Shown here: piece by piece, positions 33,101 through 58,791 of the stretch
Position numbering within the stretch: position 1 is the stretch's first letter
How the letters are laid out: each line of letters opens with the position of its first letter
Source of the DNA: Echinococcus granulosus
Lineage: Eukaryota > Platyhelminthes > Cestoda > Cyclophyllidea > Taeniidae
Direction of reading: 5' to 3'
Assembly (NCBI RefSeq): GCF_000524195.1
Contig: NW_020170530.1
Location: 30,152 to 94,151 of the forward strand
DNA length: 64,000 nt
Translations under genes and position numbers: made by a program
The notes under the pieces: model-generated
What the model was told of the DNA's origin: nothing
The model's input: only the letters and a program-made list of their open reading frames with translations
Database searches by the model: none

Positions 33101-36100
33101 GATATACATAATTTATTTCCTACCAAATAGCCAATTTTCGTGTTGAGCGCTGAGTCATTGGAATGCCCAAAGTTCTAAATTGGAGCATTAGGTAAATCGG
33201 CCAAAACAAGCAATTGGGAAAACGACTGGATTTTTGTAGTTTAATCAGTAGACTATATAGACCCGCAGTCGGATTGAGATTCGGCGTTATCCGACAACAC
33301 AATTCACAAACCACACATGCTACGACTTGTGTGTTCTCATGAGAAAGTTTCATATCATGTAGTCTTATCGTAACTTTAAAAAGAGCTCAAATTAGCAACA
33401 ATAACACCAAATAAAAAACTAGTCTTGCAATAGGTCTTCTTTGAAATGTCCTAAATATTAACGTTAGAAAAATGACAAAAAAAATGTACGCCCCAAAGTT
33501 GATGTGTTGTGAATCGTTCAAGGATCATGCAATTTAATCGTGTTAACTGAGGAAGAACTTTGTGAGAGAAAAGTAACAAAACCGTCTCCGAAATTAGACG
33601 GAAGCTTTGTAGACCATTACAATATTACAAGCAGAGTTTAGTCGTAGAAGCTGGTAGCTTTCAGCCTTCTGGTGTTTACAGGAATGACAACTCCCTTACT
33701 CGGTTTCGCATTAAGGATACGATTAGTCAAGAACAGGTAACATCTTTTGTCTTATACTCCATGATCTCAAACGCATTTGTTTTCGTTCGGAGTGGGACCT
33801 AGTTATATGAATCCTAAAACACTGTAATTGCAAAATTCATACTGTAATTTTAAATTCCTAGAAATAAAATTGCTCACGTATATAACCAGCCACAATTAGA
33901 TGTTTTAATTAACAAGCTTTATTTAAATCAAACAAAAATACTTCATATATACTCTTTTAGTTTTTTGAACTATTAATTCGTGAATCAATTCTTTCAACTG
34001 ACTAAATGTGAAGAAAATCCTTTTTTAAGTCACTGTAAAACACTTAGCCTAGAAACCCTGAACGGTAAAACTTATAACGGGTTTTCAATAATTTGGAGGC
34101 ATTGTAGTTTACATAAGCGTGTCGTGTATTAGTACCGGTACATCCGGCTCCTCAGCTTCGTTACACTAGTCAATGGCTTTGACGTTTACGTCTTAAATGG
34201 AACCGAAGCAGGTTACTTTTTGCAAAGAATACAAAAAGTTTACGGCCATACAGAATATCCTGGCTCTTGCTGGACTTCCTAAGCTAGTAGTTCAAAGTAA
34301 ACCGAAATGTTTGCACGAAAAATGACCAAGAGCTAAAGCATCAGGCATGAAAAACCAAAGCTTCAGAAGCACACAATAGAGGGAACAAGTAAATTATTTT
34401 AAGCTGCAACGAAAAATTACTCCATAATCAATGGCGGAGTAGCACGTATGTAAAATAGGATAAAAATGAGGCGGTTTAATACCCCAAACACAGGGTAAAC
34501 ATCTTAGTCTTATGATGTCCTACAAAAATAAAGTAAGGGCACGAAAACGACAAATTTAAATAGAAGGATGGTAATCAATTTTACCTCGAGAGCTTGGCGT
34601 TTGCGCCACGAGGCGGTGAGAATATGGTCTTCTTCAATATCAAGGCCCTCGGGACTGCAAACAAGTGGTCCGTAGATATCATGAACTGGTCCTTCTCGAG
34701 TTCTCGTGTCCCAAACCTGCGTAATAACATACTAATTGCGTAGTTACTGGCCCTGGCAGTGGTCTTGAATAAAACTGCTAGTAGATCTGCAAACAATAGG
34801 ACTCCAGCTCTACCGCATTGCGTAGCAGAAGGCCTTTTAGGCTAAAATCAAGTGAATTTTCATATTCGGGCTGCTTTGTATAGGAGATATGGCATTTTAA
34901 TTCATTTTTGAATTTATTTACTTAAATGCAGAAAGTAGAAAGGTTAGAATTACTGTTAATGCGCATCCGGATGATAATAAAGATGAGCTTCGTTTATACT
35001 CGATTAATCTTTAATTTTGCTAAGATAGGTGCTTTGGAGATATATGAGGGGTAATCAAATGCACTATTGGTTAGGTAACCAAATATGGGATCTTATTATG
35101 AGCAGCATATCGAATTTGAGAAATTACAACAAGAATTCTCGAAGACAATACATTTACTTTACAAATACAGATGTGAAAGGTAAAATAGGCGTGCAGTTTT
35201 TAAACTGGTAAAAGGTTCAATGAAAAGAACTCCATTGTTTCCATTGACATCAATCAAACCTAATCAATTATTAATCAAAGTCAGCTGCAGCAGCCTCTTC
35301 AGTCAGTCTTATGATGATGGAAAATTACCGTTTCGTTGACCTATCAATCGTGCCAAAAGGACCTTCAAAGTGATCTGCAAGCAGACGTGGCTAATTATGT
35401 ACTGCATTCAATCATCTAAGACTGACTTTAGGGATTTAATACTTTGCTCAACTGAGAATTAAGCTTCATGAGCTTTTCAATATCCGCAGGTTGCACATCC
35501 GCCGAACAACATGGTGTCTGGGCATATCCTCTTATCCCTCCTGTGCATCAGTAATAAGTCTCCTACACCAATATGGGAGCAAAAACCCCACATTCGCGTC
35601 GCCCTTGCAATTTACAAGCATAAGTTCCGTTGTGGAATCATTTGCAGCAACACAAACTGCGCGAAATATCGACAAAAAAAGTCTTTTGGCGAATTTTACC
35701 AAAAAACTAGAATTCAGGTTTACGATCAATTCCAAATGGTGATAGTGAGATCTGGGTAGATACAAGAGTTGATGGCATTAACAAGCTGAAATTAGTTTTG
35801 GTGATAAAAGGTAGGTATCAAAATTTGCATGGATCAAAATCAAAATTTAATGACCCTACTATTTCAGCTGTCTCAGATTACGTATCATCAAACAGCAAAA
35901 CAGGTTCCGCTGGAAAACTCGTCTCGGTGACTGAACTGCATTGCAAGTATGATACGAAGGTAAAAACGTGTGATCAATTTCGATAATCTCTTTAAGAGTG
36001 ATGCAACTTAGGATATGTAGGACGTTGACAATCTAGAACTCCTTATGCACAAATATTAATGATTTCCACGGTCATGATCTTTTGCATCTACACGAAGCCA

Positions 36101-38859
36101 AGTTAGAGTTAAGGTTGCGTAAGGATAGCAGGCCAATCTTCAACTTAAAAGCAACTCGGCCGACCAAATGCCGTGAATATAAAATGACCTGCACCTAGAG
36201 ACCAATCTACGACTAAAAATCTTACATTTCTAACCCACCTTTACATGGTGATCCCAACTAGCTGAGGCGAGAAGTCTGGGCTGAGTGGGATGATACCTTA
36301 GCGCGGCTATTCGCATCGAGTGGCCCTCTGTATAGTTGTCTGCCGGACCAGTAGGGTGGTAGCCAAGTATCTGTGGCTCAGCGGTGCCGCTGTTCGCTTT
36401 GTCAGAACAGGCATTCTGTTCGGAATCTCTCCCGTAGCTAATCGGCACGATGAAGGGCTTTATGTAATGATCGATCACTTGTTCACCCTTTCCCCCGGCA
36501 AAGCGCTTGCAATGTCTTAATCGTGCCTCCAAGTCGTTTTGTAGCGGATTAGCGAATCGCTCACATTCACTGGACACTGAAACACATGGAAGGATGCATT
36601 GAAATTCCAATGTCGAACTGTTCAAACTCCGCAAAAAATCCACTGTACACACTTCATTACATAAAAATTACGAACTTCCACATCAATTTCAAATTCAGTG
36701 TATTGTCTAAGTTTATGTCCAGTGATAGATTTACTTTCATAAACTATCTTGTCGATGTTTTCATGGGCATAAAGGACGCAGTAAAGCCTTACTTTTCCTA
36801 GGTTTCGGCCGGTGCTCATCGAATGTTACAAAATCAGCAGACTGGGTTTCAAAGCCGGTTTGTTGGCCGACATGGAGGCTATAGAGACGAATTGCGGTAT
36901 CTTTGCCAGCAGTGGCCAGTTCCATTCCATCGGGTGAAATATCCAAACAATATGTTTCTTGGTTTTCCTCCGTAATTAGAGTTTCAAAACCCTCCTGGTT
37001 GGAATCGAGACAGAATATGTCCCCCTGTGGGGTGCAACCTAGCACCCATTGAAGGTCGGTTGGTACGTAGCGCAGACAAGTAATCGGCATACCCAACTTC
37101 CATGTCGAGGGCCGCAACAGCAACTGCTGTTGGCCGTCTATCACATTGATAACCTTGAACAAAAAGTAGGTGCTACTCATTCACTTTAAGTAAGACAATT
37201 GGATATTTTGAGAAAATTGTGTTAACCTACACGAACGCTCGTGTTTGCGGATCCGGCAATTAGTTGACGTCCGTCAGCATTAAACCTAAGTGTATGTACG
37301 CCAAAATCATCCTCTTCAACAATGGGAGATTCGTAGCACTTTGGCTTGCTTTTGGGCACGTTTTTACAGTCACCTGCAGTTGAGCAGATTGCGCCACAAT
37401 GAGAGCACACGGGGTTATCAGGGGTATTGTTTGAACCCAGTTCTGGAATAGGTTGGTATTCGGGAGGATATAAAGTGCGTTGAAATCGGATCCTGGTAAA
37501 TCGAAAAACCGACGCCAAACCGTTTTCAACTAATGCACTTGCCAAAAGAGCGGATTCTAGATGACGTCTTGACATCTCTTGGAGGAAAATAGAGTAAAAT
37601 GTCTGAGCGTACTCTAGTTGAATGTCTCCTGAGGAATATACCACGAAATATCGGTGAAATGTTGAAACCAGGATGGAATTAAAATGACTCCAACAAGCAA
37701 ATGTTACAAAATAAATAGTGTTAAACTTGACCTTCCGATGTTGGCTGTCACAATATAAAATTGTGAAGCAGTATTACTGAACCATCTGGGAAGGATAGGC
37801 AAAACCACTTAATCGTAGACTCACTCTAAGGAGTTGTTAGCCAGTATTTAGTATGCTGATATATATATTAAACAGACTTATGTAAGGACCTCTCTGCTAG
37901 CTACATGGAAAATAGACAGATTTGACATGTCTGAGTAGCAATGAAGTGATGAAAAAGGGACAAGGAGGAATAGACGCAGAACCTTATCCCCACAGAACTT
38001 TGGCAAATTCCGGCCTTCCTTATATAAAGCTGCTTTTAGGCCAGTGTTCCCACGGCTATGGTCACGCGTGATAACCAGCACATTTCCCATTAGCTAAATA
38101 CAGTTTCCAAATAGGACAGAACTCCAAATTTAGTTGAATTGCCGAGAAAGACCAGTGACGCTGTGATCAAGTATCTTCTGGGCTGGATGACCTGTGGGTG
38201 TTGTTAAACCATCGATTACGTTGCGATAACTGACGTGAGAGAGTGATCAAGGGAAGCACCGAGGACGACGTTCAAGATAAAAATGGCCCAAAGTAAGATA
38301 TAAATCACATGGAGCAGGAATACCATGACTACGAGGAGTCTTGGTGCCCGCATAAGTTTTTAGTTACCTGAAAGACGTGGAGAGATTCATACTTTCAGAT
38401 GGTGGCTCAGAAGTTACGACCTAAGATTAGGTGAACCCAGTCAGCCACCATTTCGTATTAACCTCAAACTTATTCTTAAGTACCAGGTACGATGTTATTC
38501 ATACGAAAATTGAAATTAGCAAATGTTCAAATTGGTGGCTCTCAATCACTAGAAAAGGAGTATTATTAACGCAGATCCAAATACTGACACACTTGGGTTT
38601 GCTTATTCACGTCACCTTCACTGCAGGTAGGGCAACTGACCCAAAAGGCATCAGCGGCAGGCTTTGGTTCATCTTTTGAGGGGACCCACGTGGCCGAGTG
38701 AGAATAACATGTACTCGAATTAAAATTTGGTGATTAGTATATCCACAAGCACACATAAACACAACCAGTAATTAGCCCTCAAGGTGGATTCAACATTTGA
38801 AAGAACTTTTAACCCAAAAATGATTGCATACTTTCAGTAAGCACAAATGTAAGTTTCAT
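30111..38859 (-). CDS. WD40-repeat protein of unknown identity
   Basis: Seven exons can be joined in frame: 38859-38832 (tentative), 37628-37231, 37153-36793, 36576-36239, 34716-34585, 31106-30840 and 30227-30111, about 546 residues with a TGA stop. Several blades are visible: VHTLRFNADGRQLIAGSANT with SVRVINVIDGQQ, YCLDISPDGMELATAGKDTA with IRLYSLH, IAALRYHPTQPRLLASASWD with VKVWDTRTREG, and IWDLRNLHS. The last blade reads GRFIAIGCASGSITIAGL. An N-terminal segment contains PVCSHCGAIC, a CxxC-type stretch. The scaffold function of WD40 propellers is general; I cannot name the partner or pathway. Five of the six introns are fully supported by phase. The first exon is only a candidate, chosen because its phase fits, so the N-terminus is uncertain. 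Confidence 0.72.
37860..38300 (+). mobile_element. Internal fragment of the short LTR element, in the WD40 gene's first intron
   Basis: It matches internal blocks of other copies: ACTTTGGCAAATTCCGGCC, CTTTTAGGCCAGTGTTCCCA, GAATTGCCGAGAAAGACCAG and ACGTTGCGATAACTGACG. No LTRs were found at its ends, so it is a truncated copy. Confidence 0.55.
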
Positions 38860-39662
38860 TGCCGAACCACAAATGCAGCGCAGACCGAAATGTCTGGCAT
38901 TGGAGGATACAATCTTGAATGGAAGCATAAAAACCTGGAAAATTGCAGTACAGACGCGTCCCGATTTCGGTTTCAAGGCGTGGAACGAGGATGAATTTAG
39001 TCCGGGGTCCATCTTTCGGAATACTTTGTTAGCATCTCTCCAAAAATTTCATTTTTACGGTGAGACAGAATCGATACGAAGCTCCCAATTTAAGCAATTA
39101 ATGCATTGGAAAAGTGAAATTAGCTGGGTATAGTTATATCTACGCGACGAAGAGTTTGATCGCATCTGAGGTACCATAGGGATCATGGAGATGCTGTCAA
39201 GGCACTCTCAACCCTGTTTTAAACACACTAAAAGTAAAATTCCCCTATATCACAAAGCGACATCTATCACGCATGGACCCAGAATTCAGCTTATCCTTAT
39301 AAAATATTGAAATGACCTTGAAGTGAGCAAACCCCTTATTAATGTCAAAGACCACAGGTGTTCGACGTGTAGAATCGCCTTCACCCAAGAGTTGCCCAAG
39401 GATCTGCTGGAAAATAAAAGAATTAAAACGGAACAGCCAGCCCTCATATACGGAGGGAGATCAATGACCAATATCAACCAACGTCTGAAACCAGTGGTTA
39501 ACCAAACGAATGGCAACCCAACATGTAAACCAAAAGAGAAGCAAAAGAACATAGCACAGAGCCTGTATTAGAACTAAATGCAGGTTTGCAAATTGCTATT
39601 CAGTGAGGTTCAAGTTGTGTTAACAGGACCAATGGGAACATTACCGACAAATGTTAGTTGCG
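38860..39662. other. Spacer between the WD40 and CPOX genes
   Basis: No supported gene. Frames at 39286-39571 on both strands overlap each other and show no recognised motif. Confidence 0.35.
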
Positions 39663-43483
<3,821 letters not shown>

Positions 43484-44344
43484 GACAAGACAATCGAATC
43501 AAAAGTAATGTGGTCACGGCTTAAGGATGAAACTCTATACATTATAACAAATGGCACGTTTATGTACATATCTTGATATCAGGCAAACGATAAAAGCCTC
43601 TTACATGAATCTGTCTTTAAAAATGTCAAATTTATTTGTTTAAATTTGTTTCATTAACTGCCTATAGATTAAATTTACGCCATGTCACTTATGCTAACAC
43701 AAATACGAAAGAGGAAGCACAAGCCATACTGTTCTGAAAAATAACAGCCAAATCTGCTACTGTTGGCATACATTTGACAGAAAATAACCCAGACTGTAAT
43801 GCATACCACACTTAACTTAATAAAATAGGGTTTTTCTTCATCATGTAGGAACCTCACATAAGTGGATACATACCACGCATTTGTAATTTTCTTTGATATA
43901 GTTAGAGGGTCTTTTCTGGCTTCACCCGTGGTAGCATCACATATTTTTGTGTCTTTTTATGAAAAAGTTGCTTATGCTTATATTCAATTTCCGTATGCTG
44001 TAATTCCACCTAATACTATGCCACTTAGCTCTTTTGAGTACTAATAGTCCAACTTCTAGTTGGTATGATTTATTACGACTCCAGGAAAGACTTGGTTTGG
44101 CTATGCTTACGTTCCCATATTCTCCATAAGGAAATTTATATTCAACACACTATAAAAATTTAGCCCTATCCACCACTACACTATAAACTGTATCACCAAA
44201 TTAGTATAGCCTTGATCTTCCCTGTTTGCGAGTTGTCGGGTTTCCATTTAGGCCATTAACCGGATAAGTGATAGACAAAGTCTTCAGGGGCAATACTGTA
44301 ATACGATAGTGGTTTATCCCTCGGTTCTGGCGAGGCGCCACTTT
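43484..44344. other. Upstream region of CPOX
   Basis: AT-rich 5' flank of CPOX without a recognisable gene. Confidence 0.35.
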
Positions 44345-44510
44345 TGTACTTCGAATTAGCCCCCTTGTACCCCGCTGGGTGGGGCTGGCCTTTTGGACCA
44401 TGCCAATAGCCCAGACACCTTCTCCGTGCTGAATATGTATATTCTGCCCGAGTATTGTGTCTTCTTTCGTTTTCAGGGAGTCCCGGGACGCTACAATATC
44501 TTTATTGACC
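44345..44510 (+). repeat. Probable solo LTR of the short LTR element
   Basis: It matches family LTR blocks: CCTTTTGGACCATGCCAATA, GCTGAATATGTATATTCTGC, GAGTATTGTGTCTTCTTTCG and CAGGGAGTCCCGGGACGCTA. No interior or second LTR was found. Confidence 0.6.
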
Positions 44511-47379
44511 GACGCGAACACTTGAACACAGATGGATGTACATGCCTGGTCGGAGGGCTAGTAGAGAATCTCCAGATCATATTTTACGAGGAATACAATC
44601 CTTAAATTTGCATTTTATGACAAACTGCTGAAATGCAAAGCGCAAATATTTTGCCATCTTCCCCTCATGCTATTTAGCACCTTGTTGTTGCTCATTTTTG
44701 GTGCTCACAGAATTTATAGGGCTTTTAATGTGTATCGCTTAGGTTTCACACAAGTGCCGTTAGACTGATATTATTCCTATCCCTATTTGCAAGTCTCACA
44801 AACTGGTGCCACATTTCTGCCATTCTCAAGTGTAAAACCAAGTAATTGCCACAGTTGACATCCTATTTTGCAGATTTTCTGCTCAATTTGATACTCGCCT
44901 GCAGTTCTGAAGGTGAATTCGCTAATCGGATGTCAGGGTGTTTAAACAATGCATCGTGAAAGTGGAAGAAAAACCCATTTCCTGAGGAGGCAGGATTGTG
45001 GGATTGCGAAGGAGTTCCAGCCCCAAACTGACGTATGCACATGGTTTTACAAGCACACCTTCATTACTCTTACCGATTCAACGTCAACAATTTCACATGT
45101 GGGTGTCATAAACTGCTTTTCATGCATATATGCTGTGCTTCCACGTCCAAATACAATGTTTGCATGTAGCAGAGCCAAAGTTTCCAACCCGCTTGTACGG
45201 CTTTTCATTCCGGCTAATAGTGAAAATCTGAAAACTAAAGGACATATAAGGGTTGCCTAACTCTGAGGTCTGAAAGGCTTTCTTCACCCTGTGGGCAAAC
45301 TTAAGGAAGATTAAACTAAAGGGACAATGTGAGAATGTACTCTTGTGGATTCTGTGCCAATTAAATGTTCTTTTAAGATGCAAATGGCGGGAATAAAGTC
45401 ACTGCAGAATACTGTTTTTTTACCGGTTTTTGACAGGCTATCTTGTCCTCTCTCATATCTCCCTCTGTGTGTGTACACCTCGTTCTTTGAGTAGCCATTT
45501 TAGAGGATTTGAGCTGGCAACTCGATTATTTTATAGCTTTAGGAACACCAATATTGACACAGCGTTTCCCCCATTGCGATTAATTTTCCCACCTGTTTGA
45601 CACACACCTCTGCCACAAGTGATGTCACTTCAATCCTTTAATGATGTAGTTGTGGCCTTGCAGTGTGCTGACAATCATTGTGGTTGTCTAGTTCAATTTG
45701 GTGGAAAAAAGTGTACCAATTTTCAGCAGGCTCGCAGCAGCTCGCCTCCAAATTCGAAAGATCTGGAAAGAAGCAACCAGTGTCCATGAAAATATACTCT
45801 AGAGGGAAGTCGAATCGAGCTGCTTTTAACCTTGGCCCTTTTATTCATTTACTTCGTTTATTTAAAATGTATTCCAAAAATAAATCTTTTAATTACTGTT
45901 ATCCGAAAGTCAAAATACCTACCAGATGGAATGGCATTAGCTCTAGCCGTCATCAACTAATGGTCTACGGTGTCATAGCCACACGTGATTTTGTCATTAT
46001 TTTTAGCCGTAATGAAGTTAAAAGGGACAAACGTAAAGTATTAGGCTAGCTTTAAGGAAAAGGCGTTAGGAAGACGAGGACTTTTGCTAAATCCTTCAGG
46101 AAGCATCCATCCCACGATCCTATTGCTGATTTCAAGGGTCTGCGATCGTCGTTTTATCCGCTTTGAACACCTGGCAGACTTTTTGTCACTTTGGGTTTCG
46201 TCAACTTAAGGTTCCCGCTTCACGTTCTCTTGGAAATTATGCTTTTCAAAAGCATACTATTTAACGCAACTCTATTTTTCGGGTATTTATACTTCTTTGC
46301 TTATGCTACTCGCTTCCTTTCAGTAGTAGTAATCTGAGTAGGAGTAGGGTGTGCGGCATAAGGGATGGCAAGTGAACGTGGTTGGTAATCTACGCAGAGT
46401 TATTTCGAGACAACATGAATGCAGAGATGATGTCTTTTAACTTCCTACTCTTTATCGTACGCCACTTACAAATATTGGGCATGTAGAGAAGTGGAGTTTG
46501 AATAGTACGGAGCAGTATAGGTGTACGTGTCAATCAAGGGGAGCGCTTCGACCCAGGAGTTGGGCAACTTCGCTTAAACAAAGCCTTGACGTGTCTGAGA
46601 TGATTACTGCCTGCCCTGCTACCCGACTCTTTTGCCGCCTAAATTAAATGTTCTTCTCACGTTTTCAACAATGCTTCGCATCGTCCGCTGTCACAAAACT
46701 GTAGAAATGCATACAATGGTAAATAAATGTGGTACTACATCCCTTTCCAAGTCTTTGACATTTTCATTTATTTTGTGAGACCATACCTACCAGTCGAATT
46801 TCTTAACAAATTTAGCTGTGGCATCTTCCCTATTGTGCTTAAATTCCATCGCTCATAATTTAAACTTTGAGTAAAGGCGACACCGCCTAATACCTGCTGC
46901 CACGCCTTCCACAAGGTGGAAAAGGCTGGCGCTCTACTCACACTATACCAGTAGAACCTGATCCAGTGGTCCTTTAAACTCCACGCCTAGGCAATAAATT
47001 TCCTAATGCGTTGGAGTCAAACTGGAGAATGTGAGGATAAAAGGCACAGGAGATTAACAGCAATTTCCGATGTTTATCCTCTGGCAGATAATGATTGCAC
47101 ATGCGACACTTTAAATGTGACCACAATGAGTTTCAATTCTGTATCATTTTTGGTAGTAAGATTTTGTACTCCTGTGGGCGATGACGTCCTTTTATATCCT
47201 CTTTGACCTCGTATGAAAGTACTTTGCCTACTGCTGCATCACTAGTGTCAGGTCTATGCGAACAGTGGAGTGCCTGATTCGAAGTTGAGTAACGCCAGAA
47301 TTGCTGCACATAAAAGCATCCACTTTAGCACTTTGAACTCTTCATCTTCCTCTTTCTCCCCCTTAAGAGTCTTATTCGT
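44511..47379. other. Gene-free region
   Basis: No supported gene over about 2.9 kb. Parts may be decayed sequence of the neighbouring Ty3/gypsy remnant, but no motif could be defended. Confidence 0.35.
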
Positions 47380-48130
47380 CGACTTTTTCCTTATTTCATG
47401 CAGCGAAGCTTGTGATTTTAAAGAAATTTAAAATGATCTGCCCATGGTAACCTGCTATCCCTAGGAATCTACGAAATTTTTTCTAACTGGTTGGTAGTGG
47501 CCCTGTTTTCACATGTTTTAAACGGCCTTGGGTAACTGCCATTCCGTATGAAGAGGCAATATATCCCAAAAAGCTATCCAAGAATCGCAGAAATCAGCAT
47601 TTCTTTGGGTTTAAGGTCTAACCTGCGTCTCATAGACTGGCCAACACTATTCTCAAAATCGGCGTCATGCTCCCAAGTATCCCAACCAACTCCAAGATTA
47701 TCATCTAGGTATACCGTACAGTGCTTAGGGAACATTCCGATTAGTGCGGCTGGTATAAGGTGTTGGGAAGTAACCACTTCCTTACATGGTTCAGAATATA
47801 TTGAATGATTGCTTCTTGCTGTTTCTACCTACCAGTATCCCGAAATTTAAATCACGTAAGTTAGTCGGAAGACATCCCTCGTTGTTACCAGATTCAGTTT
47901 TCTCTAGCCGACGCGCAGACAGAGGTTTTTGTCCTGTTTTACCAGAGCCGTTGGTGAGGCTCATAGTGATTCCACTGTCTCCTTGACCACGTCTCTGAGC
48001 TTCTCTTTGACAAGACAGTTTGTCCTTCTAACAACTGCTAAATCAGTCCAGCCTCGCCGGTGCCTTAATAGGTTTCACGACGCTTGTTCTTCCAAGCTTA
48101 ACACCTTACCATGAGAACAAATTTGCGTAT
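47380..48130 (-). pseudogene. Decayed Ty3/gypsy retrotransposon reverse-transcriptase fragment
   Basis: On the minus strand, conserved RT stretches appear in order but in different frames with stops between them. Near 48000 there is VKEKLRDVVKETVESL, followed by ASPTALVKQDKN and RKLN. At 47700-47720 there is VYLDD, the catalytic YxDD motif. LDLKPKEM and GYIASSYGMAVTQ follow, then at about 47460 FRRFLGIAGYHGQII, equivalent to the FLGLASYYRRFI region. Part of the palm domain between RKLN and YLDD is missing. Frameshifts and stop codons show it is dead. No LTRs, gag, protease or integrase were recognised nearby. Confidence 0.75.
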
Positions 48131-49338
48131 TTAACTATTAACTTTTAACGCTCTTTTCCCTTGCTGTTAGTGACATGGGTAAGCCGCACGTGGAGGTGGT
48201 CTAGATGGGTTCTGGATGCTGTTGCAGCTTCAAATAGGACATTGCAAATAGCATCGACAAATTTTCGGTGATGAAAGGGCTGTCGTGGCTTTGCTGTCTT
48301 GGTAGGTGGAGAAGGTGAAATCCACAAGGATTGGAACGGCTTTAGTTTTACTTAAAAGTTCGGCCACAAGAATTACATTCTAAATCATAGCAAGGCATAC
48401 AGGGAATTTTACTGTCCAGATTGCACTGTCAGTCTAAATATACATAACGAAGTCATCCCTTTTACTGCCACATCCTTTCTTCTTACTGGTTGCAGTTTGA
48501 GAGACGATGAAACAATCCTAACCTTTCAGTAGGGAGACAGGAAAGTTGAGATTTTCTATTAGCCTGGATGCACCAGATTAAAAGGGTGGATTGCATAAAC
48601 GGTCTTCTGCTTTGCCTAGAGTTTGCTAGAATGAACGGGAGCCATCTCGAAGCAAGGAGGATAGAAGCAGGGGACTAGACTAGCATTGAAGCGTAACGCG
48701 AATAGCCTAGATAAAAGGCGTCGGGTTTGGTCCGGCATTACCGTTGACGCTAAGTTTCTCAACCTTAATGTGTAGATGAAACCCACGTTTAAATTGGGCG
48801 GTTATCTACCCCTCGATCCTGGTTGAAGGTGAGCCGCTGGTAGCTTATTCTGGCAATCATCGTAGGTTCTTCGCGTACTCTTCAATATCTTCTTTCATGT
48901 TTCGTTCACGACTGTTCTTCCTCACTCGGTGTCTGGGAAAGCGCGTAAAATCTGTGGTAATCTCTGCAGTTATGGAGTAAAATGGAAGCTACTTCTGGCG
49001 ACTTTAAGACACTATGCACAGTCCATGTCGGTGGTGAAAGTGACAAGGTCCGCCGGCGTGAGAAGAGCATGTGGAGATTGACGTCTTTATTTGATCAGTG
49101 ACATAGGGTTGTACAGAATATCATAGTCTAAAGGGGATCGCAGTTCGTTTCCTTTTCAGGGTTGGGGGCATTTGCTGCGTTAAGAGATCAACGTCAACTG
49201 ACTGGTCTTCCACTTGAAAAATACATTCAAATGGACACGTATTCCTGTGTCTCATCTGCATTTCATGAACCATCCAGTCAAAGGGAGGTTAATTTACACA
49301 ATGAAAGAATGATCTGAAAGCTGGTCTGCATCACAGTG
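48131..49338. other. Intergenic, 3' side of the NIM1-like kinase
   Basis: No supported gene. The part nearest 48131 may still be retrotransposon-derived. Confidence 0.35.

Positions 49339-58791
<9,453 letters not shown>

Noticed and set aside
39286..39571. Overlapping frames on both strands between the WD40 and CPOX genes
   Set aside because: No motif could be tied to a known protein or transposon.
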